From positions 1 to 64,000 of the forward strand of contig DASXVA010000012.1 of NCBI GenBank assembly GCA_036504515.1: a stretch of DNA of 64,000 bases, given 5' to 3'. Under the pieces are notes generated by a model. That model worked only from the letters and a program-made list of their open reading frames with translations, was not told where the DNA came from and did not search any database. This DNA is from AWTP1-18 sp036504515 (lineage in GTDB: Bacteria > Pseudomonadota > Gammaproteobacteria > Burkholderiales > Rhodocyclaceae). Positions 1 through 7,961 of this stretch are shown here, piece after piece. Numbering within the stretch: the first letter of the stretch is position 1; each line of letters opens with the position of its first letter. The position numbers and the translations under genes are program-made.

Positions 1-1
1 C

Positions 2-2647
2 TACCAGCTGACCAAGGCCCACGGCGTGGCCGAGGTGGCTTCCATCGGCGGCTTCGTCCAAACCTACCAGGTCACCGTCGATCCGGTGAAGCTGCGGGCC
101 TACGGCATTCCCCTGGCCAAGGTGTCCCAGGCCATCCGCGATTCCAACCGCGACGTCGGCGGCCGGGTGGTGGAAATGGCCGAGACCGAATACATGGTGC
201 GCGGCAAGGGTTACCTGCGGGGGGCTGGTGACATCGAGAATCTGGTGGTCAAGAGTGACAAGGGTACGCCGGTACTGATCCGTGATATCGCCCGGGTGGA
301 ACTGGCCCCGGACGAACGGCGCGGCCTGACTGAACTCAACGGTGAAGGCGAAGTGGTGTCCGGCATCGCCATGGCCCGCTATGGTCAGAACGCCCTGGAA
401 GTCATCCACAACCTCAAGGCCAAGATCGGCGAACTCAGCGCCGGATTGCCCGAAGGGGTAAGCATTGAGGCGGTTTACGACCGCTCCGACCTGATCCACC
501 GGGCCATCGAAACCCTCAAACACACGCTGCTGGAGGAAAGCATCATCGTTGCCCTGGTCTGCGTGGTCTTCCTGATGCACGTGCGCAGCGCCCTGGTGGC
601 CATTCTCATGCTCCCTGTTGGGGTATTGATCGCCTTCATCGCCATGCGACTGTTGGGCATGAACTCCAATCTGATGAGCCTGGGCGGCATCGCCATCGCC
701 ATTGGTGCCATGGTGGATGCGGCCATCGTCATGATCGAGAACGCCCACAAACATCTGGAGCGATTGCCAGAGGATCACAGCAACGCCGACCGGGTCGAGG
801 CCATGATTGCTGCCTGCAAGGAAGTGGGGCCAGCGCTGTTCTTCTCCCTGCTCATCATCACGGTGTCCTTCCTGCCGGTGTTCACCCTGGAGTCCCAGGA
901 AGGCCGCATGTTCTCGCCGCTGGCCTTCACCAAGACCTTCTCCATGGCCGGGGCAGCCTTGCTCTCGGTGACCCTGGTGCCGGTGCTGATGATGCTGTTC
1001 ATCCGTGGCAAGATCATGCCCGAGGCCAAGAATCCGGTGAACCGCTTCCTGATCTGGATCTATCGGCCCATCATCGCCGCCGTCATGCGTCGCAAGAAGG
1101 CCACCATTGCCCTGGCACTACTGGCCCTGGCAGTGTCGATCTATCCCGCATCGAAGCTGGGTAGCGAGTTCATGCCAACCCTGAACGAGGGCACCTTGCT
1201 CTACATGCCGGCCAGCCTGCCCGGCATGTCCATCACCAAGGCGGCGGAGCTGGTGCAGACCCAGAACAAAATCATCAAGAGCTTCCCAGAGGTGAGTTCG
1301 GTCTGGGGAAAGGCGGGCCGGGCCAATACCGCCACCGATCCGGCGCCGACGGAAATGTTCGAAACGGTCATCAACCTCAAGCCGGAAGCCGAATGGCGGC
1401 CCGGCATGACCACGGACAAGCTGATCGCTGAAATGGATAAGGCTCTGCAATTCCCCGGTGTATCCAATGCCTGGACCATGCCGATCAAGGCTCGCCTCGA
1501 CATGCTTGCCACCGGTATCCGCACGCCCATCGGCATCAAGGTGTTCGGCAAAAACCTGGAAGAAATGGAAAAGCTGGCCAAAGAAATTGAAGCCGTGGTC
1601 AAGACTGTGCCGGGTACCACCTCAGCCTTTGCCGAACGCATCACCGGCGGCTACTACCTCAACATCGAGCCGGACCGGGCTCAACTGGCCCGCTACGGCT
1701 TGGCTGTCGGCGACCTGCAGGACGTGATCGGTACCGCCCTGGGCGGAGAAATGGTCACCACCACCGTTGAAGGCCGGGAGCGTTTCGGCGTCACGGTACG
1801 CTATCCCCGGGAACTCCGTTCAGATCCCCAGCAGATCGCCCGGGAGGTGCTGGTGCCGACCATGGACGGCGCCATGATTCCCCTGGGCCAGGTGGCCAAG
1901 GTCGAAGTGGCCAAGGGCACGCCGGGCATCCGTACCGAGAATGCCTTGCTCTCCGCCTACATCTTTGTGGACATCCGGGATCGGGACATCGGCGGTTATG
2001 TGGCCGATGCCAAAAAAGCAGTGGCCGAGCAGGTGAAGTTCCCCCCGGGCTACTACGCCACCTGGAGCGGCCAGTTCGAATACATGGAGCGGGCCATCGA
2101 GAAGATGAAGGTCGTCATTCCGGTGACCCTGCTGACCATCTTCCTGCTGCTCTATCTCAACTTCAAGCGCCTGACGGAAACCCTGATCGTGATGCTGTCC
2201 GTTCCCTTTGCCCTGGTCGGCGGCGTATGGTTGATGTGGCTGCTGGGCTACAACGTCTCGGTAGCGGTGGCTGTCGGCTTCATCGCCCTAGCCGGGGTCG
2301 CGGCGGAAACCGGGGTGGTGATGCTGATCTATCTTGACCATGCCTGGGAGGAAGTCAAAGCCAAATGCCGGGAGTCCGGACGAACTCCGACCACAACCGA
2401 TCTGTATGCGGCGGTGATGGAAGGTGCCGTGGAACGGGTACGGCCGAAGATGATGACGGTGGTGGCCATCATGGCGGGTCTGTTGCCCATCATGTGGGGC
2501 AGCGGCACCGGTTCCGAGGTGATGAGCCGTATTGCAGCTCCCATGGTGGGCGGCATGATTTCCTCTACCGTACTGACGTTGGCTGTTATCCCTGCCATCT
2601 ATGCCCTGGTCAAAGAATGGCGTCTGAAACACAATATCGAAGACTAA
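2..2647 (+). CDS. cusA: CusA-type heavy-metal RND efflux pump, inner-membrane subunit (5' truncated)
   Basis: The frame is open from the first bases of the window, so this is the C-terminal 881 residues of a protein that is about 1040 residues in CusA/SilA. It would use proton motive force to drive Cu(I)/Ag(I) from the periplasm through a CusB/CusC-type channel; those partners are not in the window. The sequence shows RND membrane helices near residues 165-330 and 700-870, and the family signatures DMLATGI and GSEVMSRIAAPM. Of the three E. coli CusA periplasmic copper-binding methionines, the counterparts of M573 (DMLATGI) and M623 (GGEMV) are present. The M672 position reads Gly (TPGIRTENA, codon 1925-1927). 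Cu/Ag is the favoured substrate by motif, but another divalent or monovalent metal cannot be excluded. It heads the metal island. Confidence 0.9.
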   Translation, partial: YQLTKAHGVAEVASIGGFVQTYQVTVDPVKLRAYGIPLAKVSQAIRDSNRDVGGRVVEMAETEYMVRGKGYLRGAGDIENLVVKSDKGTPVLIRDIARVELAPDERRGLTELNGEGEVVSGIAMARYGQNALEVIHNLKAKIGELSAGLPEGVSIEAVYDRSDLIHRAIETLKHTLLEESIIVALVCVVFLMHVRSALVAILMLPVGVLIAFIAMRLLGMNSNLMSLGGIAIAIGAMVDAAIVMIENAHKHLERLPEDHSNADRVEAMIAACKEVGPALFFSLLIITVSFLPVFTLESQEGRMFSPLAFTKTFSMAGAALLSVTLVPVLMMLFIRGKIMPEAKNPVNRFLIWIYRPIIAAVMRRKKATIALALLALAVSIYPASKLGSEFMPTLNEGTLLYMPASLPGMSITKAAELVQTQNKIIKSFPEVSSVWGKAGRANTATDPAPTEMFETVINLKPEAEWRPGMTTDKLIAEMDKALQFPGVSNAWTMPIKARLDMLATGIRTPIGIKVFGKNLEEMEKLAKEIEAVVKTVPGTTSAFAERITGGYYLNIEPDRAQLARYGLAVGDLQDVIGTALGGEMVTTTVEGRERFGVTVRYPRELRSDPQQIAREVLVPTMDGAMIPLGQVAKVEVAKGTPGIRTENALLSAYIFVDIRDRDIGGYVADAKKAVAEQVKFPPGYYATWSGQFEYMERAIEKMKVVIPVTLLTIFLLLYLNFKRLTETLIVMLSVPFALVGGVWLMWLLGYNVSVAVAVGFIALAGVAAETGVVMLIYLDHAWEEVKAKCRESGRTPTTTDLYAAVMEGAVERVRPKMMTVVAIMAGLLPIMWGSGTGSEVMSRIAAPMVGGMISSTVLTLAVIPAIYALVKEWRLKHNIED

Positions 2648-2664
2648 TCAACCCAGGAAACACA

Positions 2665-2790
2665 ATGTTGAATCTCAAGAATATTTCGGTCATCGTCCTG
2701 CTTATTACATTGCTGACTGGATGCGCTGGCAACGGTTACTACCAAGGCAATAGCCGTGGCGAGGAAAGTAGTCACTCTCACTCGCACTAA
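2665..2790 (+). CDS. Small His-tailed lipoprotein, unknown function
   Basis: This encodes a 41-residue peptide 17 bp after the pump gene, preceded by an AGGAAA-like ribosome site, so probably the last gene of the cus operon. Residues 1-19 form a signal peptide ending in the lipobox LLTGC, which predicts a lipid-anchored Cys19. The mature part is only about 23 residues and ends in HSHSHSH, a plausible Cu or Ni/Zn ligand string. Short lipoproteins often follow RND metal pumps, but no family is recognised here. A role as a surface or periplasmic metal trap is inference from composition and location. Confidence 0.65.
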   Translation: MLNLKNISVIVLLITLLTGCAGNGYYQGNSRGEESSHSHSH

Positions 2791-2954
2791 GGTGAAGTGA
2801 GAAGAGAGGTGGCGTGGCATCTTGGTGATTTTTCAACCCAACCTAAATATTACGGGTCGATGATCTATTTGTAATGTGCCAGAAACCAAGAGGTCAGGAT
2901 CTCATGCGTAGTATCTGGAAAGACTTGTTGCCATAACAACGATCGGAGGAAAGC
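2791..2954. other. Intergenic spacer, no gene seen
   Basis: This is an AT-richer spacer between the His-tailed lipoprotein and the 97-residue gene. No convincing hairpin terminator or sigma-70 promoter was found. A strong ribosome-binding site (CGGAGGAAAG) lies at its right end, 4 bases before the next ATG. Confidence 0.4.
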
Positions 2955-3248
2955 ATGGATGTGAAGACCGCGATACCTATCAGCAATAACTTGAAGTTAC
3001 ATGTCGATTTGTCTCGTCGCATCTCAGAGGAAGGAATCAGTTACTGCGAGAAATTGATGGTCACGAATATGGCTACAACAAAACGTTTATTAGAAGTCTT
3101 CCGCCCTAGTCCGGGTCAGTCGGGGATCGGCGCAGCAGCCCTGGTAATCGGGAATGTTTCAATCGTGCATTGCTCTCAAGTCGCTCTGGGTATCTCCGAT
3201 TTCCAGAAAAAGATACTCAACGAAGTGCTGGTCAATTTCATAGATTAA
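2955..3248 (+). CDS. Hypothetical protein, 97 aa
   Basis: Not recognised. The reading frame has a strong Shine-Dalgarno (CGGAGGAAAG) just before its ATG, which supports real translation. The protein has no signal peptide or membrane helix. Residues 20-48 look like an amphipathic helix (ISEEGISYCEKLM...), faintly phasin-like, but too weak to name. Two cysteines (31 and 76) are isolated. It ends 23 bp before the first FlgB-like gene and may be cotranscribed with it. Its place inside the copper island is the only hint of role. Confidence 0.5.
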   Translation: MDVKTAIPISNNLKLHVDLSRRISEEGISYCEKLMVTNMATTKRLLEVFRPSPGQSGIGAAALVIGNVSIVHCSQVALGISDFQKKILNEVLVNFID

Positions 3249-3271
3249 TCAGCCAGACTTGAGCATCCGCC

Positions 3272-3904
3272 ATGGAGCCGATCCAAAGTTCTGGTGTCTC
3301 ATCGACAGGGGCCACAGGGCATGGTAGTCATGTATCTGAAAGCGGTGGAAGTGGGCAATCATTTGCTTCTGCCCTTTCCCAAGCGCAAAGTCAGATACCT
3401 GCCAATGGGACTGGCAACCAAGGTTCCGGTTTACCTCAAGCCTCCTCAAACGGAAACGCTTCAAGCACGAGTCGCTCTCACCACATTCCGCTAGGAAATA
3501 ATCCCCAAGGTGGTCATGGATTTCAAGAGACTGCCTTGGGGGTTCGTGCTTATCGCCAGCAACTGATTGCCTCCAATATCGCCAATGCAGACACTCCCGG
3601 CTATAAAGCCGTAGATATCGACATTCAAGAAGCACTGAGGATCGCGCGTGGCATGATGAACACTCCAGGGCTTGATCTGTCCATAACAGACAGTGCTCAT
3701 TTTTCTGGGCAGGCTCCTAATAGCGCCATACCTTATCCCGTCAAATACCATGTCCCGCTACAGCCCAGTGCCGATGGCAACACCGTAGAAATGGATGTGG
3801 AGCGGGCGAAACTGGCTGAGAACTCAGTCATGTGGGAATTCTCCCGAGATCGCGTCAGCGGGCATTTCAAGATGATGATGGAGCTATTTCAGAACTTGAA
3901 ATAG
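3272..3904 (+). CDS. Orphan FlgB-like protein with long Ser/Gly N-terminal extension (copy 1)
   Basis: This encodes 210 residues; canonical FlgB, the proximal flagellar rod protein, is about 135. Residues 1-85 are Ser/Gly/Asn-rich and probably disordered, with a short FASALSQA stretch at 31-38. Residues 88-210 carry the FlgB core, including the rod motif SNIANADTPGYK at 101-112 and the C-terminal helix with VEMDVERAKLAENS. No other flagellar gene is nearby; the neighbours are metal-resistance genes. The last 44 residues are almost the same as those of a second copy at 7962-8384 (41 of 44 identical by eye). Flagellar rod proteins leave by the flagellar type III exporter, so export is possible. 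The function here is unknown. The start has only a weak ribosome site. Confidence 0.75.
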   Translation: MEPIQSSGVSSTGATGHGSHVSESGGSGQSFASALSQAQSQIPANGTGNQGSGLPQASSNGNASSTSRSHHIPLGNNPQGGHGFQETALGVRAYRQQLIASNIANADTPGYKAVDIDIQEALRIARGMMNTPGLDLSITDSAHFSGQAPNSAIPYPVKYHVPLQPSADGNTVEMDVERAKLAENSVMWEFSRDRVSGHFKMMMELFQNLK

Positions 3905-3960
3905 CATGATATAGGAATGGTGTTTGTCTAATCTTCTTGAGAATGTGGGGTAACACTCCA

Positions 3961-6231
3961 ATGATGAACCATATCGACCCTGTGTGCGGGATGACCGTGA
4001 AACCAGAGTCTCCCCATGCCTCCGACGTAGCGGGCGCGCACTATCGCTTCTGCAGTGCCAAGTGCAAAACCAAGTTTGATGCGGATCCGCAGCACTACCT
4101 CCATCCCCGGGCGCCGGTGGAAATGGTCCCCGGTACAGAGTATGTCTGCCCCATGCACCCGGAGGTTCGCCAAATCGGCCCGGGAAGTTGTCCCAAGTGC
4201 GGGATGGCGCTGGAACCGGTGTTGCCGGAGTTAGAAGCCGACGAAGGCAATCAAGAATATCGGGATTTCCAGCGCCGTTTCTGGGGCAGCCTGCCCTTGA
4301 CCCTCATTGTGGTGGTCCTGGCCATGGCTGGCCACCACATTGAAGGACTGTCCGCTCCTGTCCGGACTTGGACAGAAATGCTCTTAAGCCTACCCATCGT
4401 TCTCTGGGCCGGTGGTCCGTTCTTTGTCCGGGGTTGGCAATCCCTGGTACATCGCAGTCCCAATATGTGGACCCTGATCAGTATCGGCACCGGGGCGGCC
4501 TTCCTCTACAGCATTGTGGCGGCGCTGGCCCCGGGCCTGTTTCCGGCATCCTTCGAGGCTCATGGTCGGATCGGAGTTTATTTCGAGGCGGCGGCCGTGA
4601 TCATTTCCCTGACCCTGCTAGGACAGATGCTGGAGCTACGGGCTCGTTCCCAGACTTCGGCAGCGATCAAATCCCTCTTGGGGCTGGCCCCCAAGACCGC
4701 CCGCAGGATCAAGGCCGACGGTACGGAAGAAGACGTGCCACTGGCCCACGTCCATGTCGGTGACTCCCTGCGGGTTCGCCCCGGTGAGAAGGTGCCGGTG
4801 GACGGCGAGGTGGTGGAAGGCAGCAGTGCAGTGGATGAGTCCATGCTGACGGGGGAGCCCTTGCCCGTGACGAAACGACCGGGGGACAAGGTGATCGGCG
4901 CAACCCTGAACACATCCGGCAGTCTGGTCATGCGGTCGGAAAAAGTCGGTTCCGGCACCGTGCTGTCCCAGATCGTGCAGATGGTGGCCCAAGCCCAGCG
5001 TTCCAAGGCCCCCATGCAGCGGATGGCCGACGTGGTGGCCGGTTATTTCGTGGTGGCGGTGGTAGCCATCGCCCTGTTGAGCTTTTTCGGTTGGGGAGTT
5101 TTCGGTGGCGAGCAAGGTTGGTTGTTCGGTCTGATCAATGGTGTCTCGGTCCTCATCATCGCTTGCCCCTGTGCCTTGGGCCTGGCGACCCCCATGTCCA
5201 TCATGGTGGCTACCGGCAAGGCGGCGACCCAGGGCATCCTGTTCCGGGATGCGGCGGCCATTGAGCGTTTGCGGAAAATCGACACTCTGATTGTAGACAA
5301 GACCGGCACCCTGACCGAGGGTAAGCCGACGTTTGAACGAGCCGTTTCCGTTTCCGGCATTGAGGATCCGGAGGTACTACGTCTTGCCGCCAGTCTCGAT
5401 CAGGGCAGTGAGCATCCCCTGGCGGATGCCATCGTCCAAGCGGCACGTGCCCGCGGCCTCTCTCTGGAAAAGGCGGATGACTTCGAGTCTTCCAGTGGCA
5501 TCGGCGTCCGTGGCAGCGTTGGCGGCAGGAAACTCGCCTTGGGCAATACTGTCCTGATGGCTCAGGAAGGCGTTGATGTCGTCTCACTGGCTAATCGGGC
5601 AGAAGAGTTACGCCAGAGCGGCGCTAGTGTCATGCACCTGGCAGCTGATGGTCGGCTGTTGGGCTTGTTGGCTGTTTCCGACCCGATCAAGGCCAGTACG
5701 CCGGAAGCCTTGGCGGTACTGCGCCAGGCCGGCTTGCGGGTGGTGATGGCGACAGGGGATGGGAAAACCACAGCTCGGGCCGTCGGTAATCGGCTTGGGA
5801 TAGACGAGGTTCATGGCGAAGTGAAGCCAGCGGACAAGCTGGCCTTGGTGGAGCGCCTGCAAAAGGAAGGTCATATCGTGGCCATGGCCGGCGACGGCAT
5901 TAACGACGCCCCGGCCCTGGCCAAGGCGGACGTGGGCATCGCCATGGGCACCGGTACAGATGTGGCCATGAACAGCGCGCAAGTCACCCTGGTGAAGGGC
6001 GACCTGCGCGGTATTGCCCGGGCCCGCCAGCTGTCGGGGGCAGCGGTCGGCAACATGCGACAGAACCTGGCTTTCGCTTTCCTCTACAACGCACTTGGAG
6101 TGCCAATTGCCGCCGGCGTGTTGTACCCGGCCTTTGGTCTGGTTCTGTCCCCCATCATCGCCGCGGCGGCCATGAGCCTGTCTTCCGTGAGCGTGGTGGG
6201 CAATGCTTTGCGGCTGCAGCGTGTGTCATAA
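3961..6231 (+). CDS. copA: Copper-translocating P1B-type ATPase with N-terminal YHS and heavy-metal-binding domains
   Basis: This encodes 756 residues from the ATG at 3961; the frame also allows an upstream TTG at 3937. The predicted role is ATP-driven export of Cu(I) (or Ag) from cytoplasm to periplasm. The order is a YHS domain at 5-43 (DPVCGM, FCSAKC), a short metal-binding domain at about 60-85 (CPMHPEV...CPKCGMALEP), then the ATPase core. The core shows the metal-selective CPC at about residue 402 (IIACPCALG), the phosphorylation site DKTGT at about 446 and the hinge GDGIND at about 644. The usual N-terminal HMA domain is absent, replaced by the YHS/CPMHP module as in CopB/CopA variants of environmental bacteria. 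Its strand matches cusA and copK. Confidence 0.95.
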   Translation: MMNHIDPVCGMTVKPESPHASDVAGAHYRFCSAKCKTKFDADPQHYLHPRAPVEMVPGTEYVCPMHPEVRQIGPGSCPKCGMALEPVLPELEADEGNQEYRDFQRRFWGSLPLTLIVVVLAMAGHHIEGLSAPVRTWTEMLLSLPIVLWAGGPFFVRGWQSLVHRSPNMWTLISIGTGAAFLYSIVAALAPGLFPASFEAHGRIGVYFEAAAVIISLTLLGQMLELRARSQTSAAIKSLLGLAPKTARRIKADGTEEDVPLAHVHVGDSLRVRPGEKVPVDGEVVEGSSAVDESMLTGEPLPVTKRPGDKVIGATLNTSGSLVMRSEKVGSGTVLSQIVQMVAQAQRSKAPMQRMADVVAGYFVVAVVAIALLSFFGWGVFGGEQGWLFGLINGVSVLIIACPCALGLATPMSIMVATGKAATQGILFRDAAAIERLRKIDTLIVDKTGTLTEGKPTFERAVSVSGIEDPEVLRLAASLDQGSEHPLADAIVQAARARGLSLEKADDFESSSGIGVRGSVGGRKLALGNTVLMAQEGVDVVSLANRAEELRQSGASVMHLAADGRLLGLLAVSDPIKASTPEALAVLRQAGLRVVMATGDGKTTARAVGNRLGIDEVHGEVKPADKLALVERLQKEGHIVAMAGDGINDAPALAKADVGIAMGTGTDVAMNSAQVTLVKGDLRGIARARQLSGAAVGNMRQNLAFAFLYNALGVPIAAGVLYPAFGLVLSPIIAAAAMSLSSVSVVGNALRLQRVS

Positions 6232-6341
6232 AGTAATGAGTCTCTTTCACGATGCGATTTAGAACTTGGTTGTGCTAGTGCAATAACTTCTTTAAATGTG
6301 ATGGGAAAGGTCAGTCGCTTGAGCATGTCAAAGGAAACCGT

Positions 6342-6498
6342 ATGGATTCCGTCGTTAATGGGCATTTAATTTCTTTCTTGACCTCCCTAGCGATCGGCCT
6401 CTTGATCGGTGTCGAGCGAGAGCGGGCCGGGGCGTCCATCGAAGTACGGACTTTTGCGCTGACAGCGGTTTTGGGCGCCATTTCCGCACTCGTCGGCC
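6342..6498 (+). pseudogene. Truncated MgtC/SapB-family gene, N-terminal fragment
   Basis: About 52 residues match the start of the MgtC/SapB (DUF4010-containing) membrane family. There is a helix at about 8-24 with LAIGLLIGVERER, then VRTFALTAVLGAISALVG. Full members have several more helices. Similarity stops at about base 6498, and the frame then runs on in unrelated codons to a stop at 6612-6614. It follows copA, a common position for this family in metal islands. The break joins it directly to the tail of a different gene. Confidence 0.65.
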
Positions 6499-6639
6499 AG
6501 TGGCAACCCAGAGATGTCAGGCGGCCTCGTCGAATTGTCCTACATACCCCAACAGAACGTCAGATTGGCGTTACGCTACACCGCATATTCCAAGTTCAAT
6601 GGTGCAAAGACTAACCTCTATACGTGGTTCTTGTTCTAA
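6499..6639 (+). pseudogene. C-terminal remnant of an outer-membrane beta-barrel protein
   Basis: In the frame offset from the MgtC fragment, codons 6514-6639 read a peptide with RLALRYTAYSKFNGAKT and a terminal aromatic, WFLF-stop. That alternation and the final Phe are the signature of the last strands of an outer-membrane barrel. It resembles the tail of barrel proteins associated with multihaem cytochromes (the QYTAYxKFNGA type). Nothing upstream of 6499 continues it, so only about 45 codons survive. It is read as a gene tail fused to the MgtC fragment by a deletion. Confidence 0.5.
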
Positions 6640-6713
6640 CCAAAACTCAAGAGTTCCAACGACTATTTTTCTTGAACATGGTTCAACGAAAAATTAATAA
6701 ACATTGCAGGCTG

Positions 6714-6733
6714 ATTACGACAATGTAATTGTC
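6714..6733 (+). promoter_or_regulatory. Probable CopR/CusR-type operator upstream of copK
   Basis: The site ATTACGACAATGTAAT at 6714-6729 overlaps a perfect inverted repeat, GACAAT-GTA-ATTGTC (6719-6733). It lies about 80 bp before the copK start. A closely matching site, ATTACGCAAATGTAAT, is at 7295-7310 before the next gene. Binding by a copper two-component response regulator is inferred from palindromy, duplication and context. No regulator gene is in the window. Confidence 0.5.
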
Positions 6734-6811
6734 ACGTCCACTTTGGGTAAGGTGAAGCTCTTTAAAGTACATCTACCCAGAAGATGCTGGGCTGCTAATA
6801 GGAGATTTTCC

Positions 6812-7087
6812 ATGATTAAGAAAATTATTGTTGCTACCGCCGCCATGGTTGCCATGTCCGCTTTTGCTGTCGATATGACCCAGGTTGAGAAAGCGATCCC
6901 GCTCAAGAACGGTTCAACTGTATATATCTTCAAGGACGGAAAGATGTCCATGGAGAATAAAACGGGACGTGTTGAGCGCATGAAGGAAGGGGAAGTCATG
7001 GATACTAAGGATGGCGGGAAAATCATGATGCATGGGGACGAAGTCATGCGGCTTGAACAGATTCTTCATGCCGACCACAAGGGCTAA
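6812..7087 (+). CDS. copK: CopK, periplasmic copper-binding protein
   Basis: This encodes 91 residues. The ATG at 6812 has an AGGAGA ribosome site and opens a signal peptide (residues 1-19, cleavage SAFA/VDM). Counting the mature chain from Val1, methionines fall at 26, 28, 38, 44 and 54 and a histidine at 70. These match the Cu(I) methionines and the Cu(II) histidine described for CopK of Cupriavidus metallidurans. The match extends through the GSTVYIFKDGKMSMENK region. CopK is a small beta-sandwich that binds copper cooperatively in the periplasm and is strongly induced by copper. It is flanked by an operator-like site and a terminator, so probably a single-gene unit. Confidence 0.93.
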   Translation: MIKKIIVATAAMVAMSAFAVDMTQVEKAIPLKNGSTVYIFKDGKMSMENKTGRVERMKEGEVMDTKDGGKIMMHGDEVMRLEQILHADHKG

Positions 7088-7106
7088 CTTCCGAGTCCCG
7101 ATTTGG

Positions 7107-7130
7107 CGGCCCCTTTATCGGGGCCGTTTT
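7107..7130 (+). terminator. Rho-independent terminator after copK
   Basis: CGGCCCC (7107-7113) pairs with GGGGCCG (7120-7126) around a 6-base loop, followed by TTTT. It lies 20 bp after the copK stop. Confidence 0.85.
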
Positions 7131-7411
7131 AATTGGGTTGTCAAAATCATGATTACCATCGGCTAGGCTGCATCATGAGTATTCTGTTCCAGAAAATAAA
7201 TAACAGAATTGGGATGGAACCGGTACCCTCATCGGTGCCATGAACCAGTTTTCACAGCATTGTGTCTGAGAGCCTTTTAATGGCGCAAGGAAGCATTACG
7301 CAAATGTAATCTTGCGGTCATCTTTTTGACGGCTGGAAAAAGACAGACTGCCTTCTGTCCGGACCACCGGGCGAATTGCAAGCTTTTCACTTACAAGTCA
7401 GGAGAATCACC
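7131..7411. other. Intergenic region between copK terminator and the 86-aa gene
   Basis: This 281-bp stretch contains no gene that could be supported. It holds the operator-like site at 7295-7310. It ends in a ribosome site (AGGAGAA) 5 bases before the ATG at 7412. Confidence 0.4.
7295..7310 (+). promoter_or_regulatory. Second probable copper operator
   Basis: ATTACGCAAATGTAAT matches the site upstream of copK (ATTACGACAATGTAAT) at 14 of 16 positions. It has the same ATTAC...GTAAT dyad and lies about 100 bp before the 86-residue periplasmic protein gene. It is flanked by CGCAAG (7284-7289) and CTTGCG (7311-7316), an additional outer dyad. Confidence 0.5.
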
Positions 7412-7672
7412 ATGAAACTTCAAGCCATTTTTCCCGCCGTGCTGTTTGCCGCTGTTTCTTCCCTATCCTTCGCTGTCCATGCCGAGGATATGGATAAGGC
7501 ACCCGCCGACAAGATGAAACCCCATTCCCATATGGAAGAAAAGACCGGTGTGGCGCCCAAAGCCAAGGCCAAGGCAGCGGAAGCTGCTGCTGAAGAAAAG
7601 TCTGAAAACGCTGAAAATCCCAAAGCCGAGAAGAATAAGTCCAAGCATTTCCATCCTCGCGACGGCAAGTAA
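7412..7672 (+). CDS. Small periplasmic Lys/Ala/Glu-rich protein with His clusters
   Basis: This encodes 86 residues with a good ribosome site (AGGAGAA) at the chosen ATG. Residues 1-24 are a signal peptide (cleavage near VHA/ED). The mature part is of low complexity, with alternating Lys, Ala and Glu and few hydrophobics. It has His/Met-containing patches (MKPHSHMEE at about 35 and KHFHPRDGK at the end), so it is probably unstructured and able to bind metal. No family was recognised. The operator-like site shared with copK suggests copper induction. A periplasmic metal buffer is the simplest guess. Confidence 0.65.
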   Translation: MKLQAIFPAVLFAAVSSLSFAVHAEDMDKAPADKMKPHSHMEEKTGVAPKAKAKAAEAAAEEKSENAENPKAEKNKSKHFHPRDGK

Positions 7673-7680
7673 GTCTGTCA

Positions 7681-7720
7681 TCTCCACAGGCCTCCCACTT
7701 TTCGGCAGGCCTGTGGGGAT
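7681..7720 (+). terminator. Strong hairpin after the 86-aa gene, terminator-like but without U-tract
   Basis: CCACAGGCCT (7684-7693) pairs perfectly with AGGCCTGTGG (7707-7716). The stem can extend to about 14 pairs with one wobble, around a 13-base loop. It begins 8 bases after the stop codon. The run of T expected of an intrinsic terminator is missing, so it may stabilise the transcript end instead. Confidence 0.5.
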
Positions 7721-7961
7721 TCCCAAATGCAAGACTTCGACCCGCACCGTCACGGGAATCTATGTACCTGCAGGCTATTGGCAGAGACCATTGGTTGCGA
7801 CCCAAGAACGATTCGGTTTGGCTACTGCAGGACAGTATTGATGAAACACTGGGTCATCGACTGTAATCATGGGTGCTTGAATACTCCTTTGGAAACTGGC
7901 CGAAGTGCCAAGTGGCGTGATGTCGGATCGATTGATCCTATTAAGGCCATTCTGATCAAGA

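Noticed and set aside
26..2647. GTG at 26 as the true start of the RND pump gene
   Set aside because: The frame is open to the window edge and the residues before it continue the family, so the real start lies outside.
7681..7720. Perfect hairpin as a riboswitch
   Set aside because: It is a single stem directly after a stop codon, with no conserved aptamer features and no downstream gene in expression range. A transcript-end hairpin is simpler.
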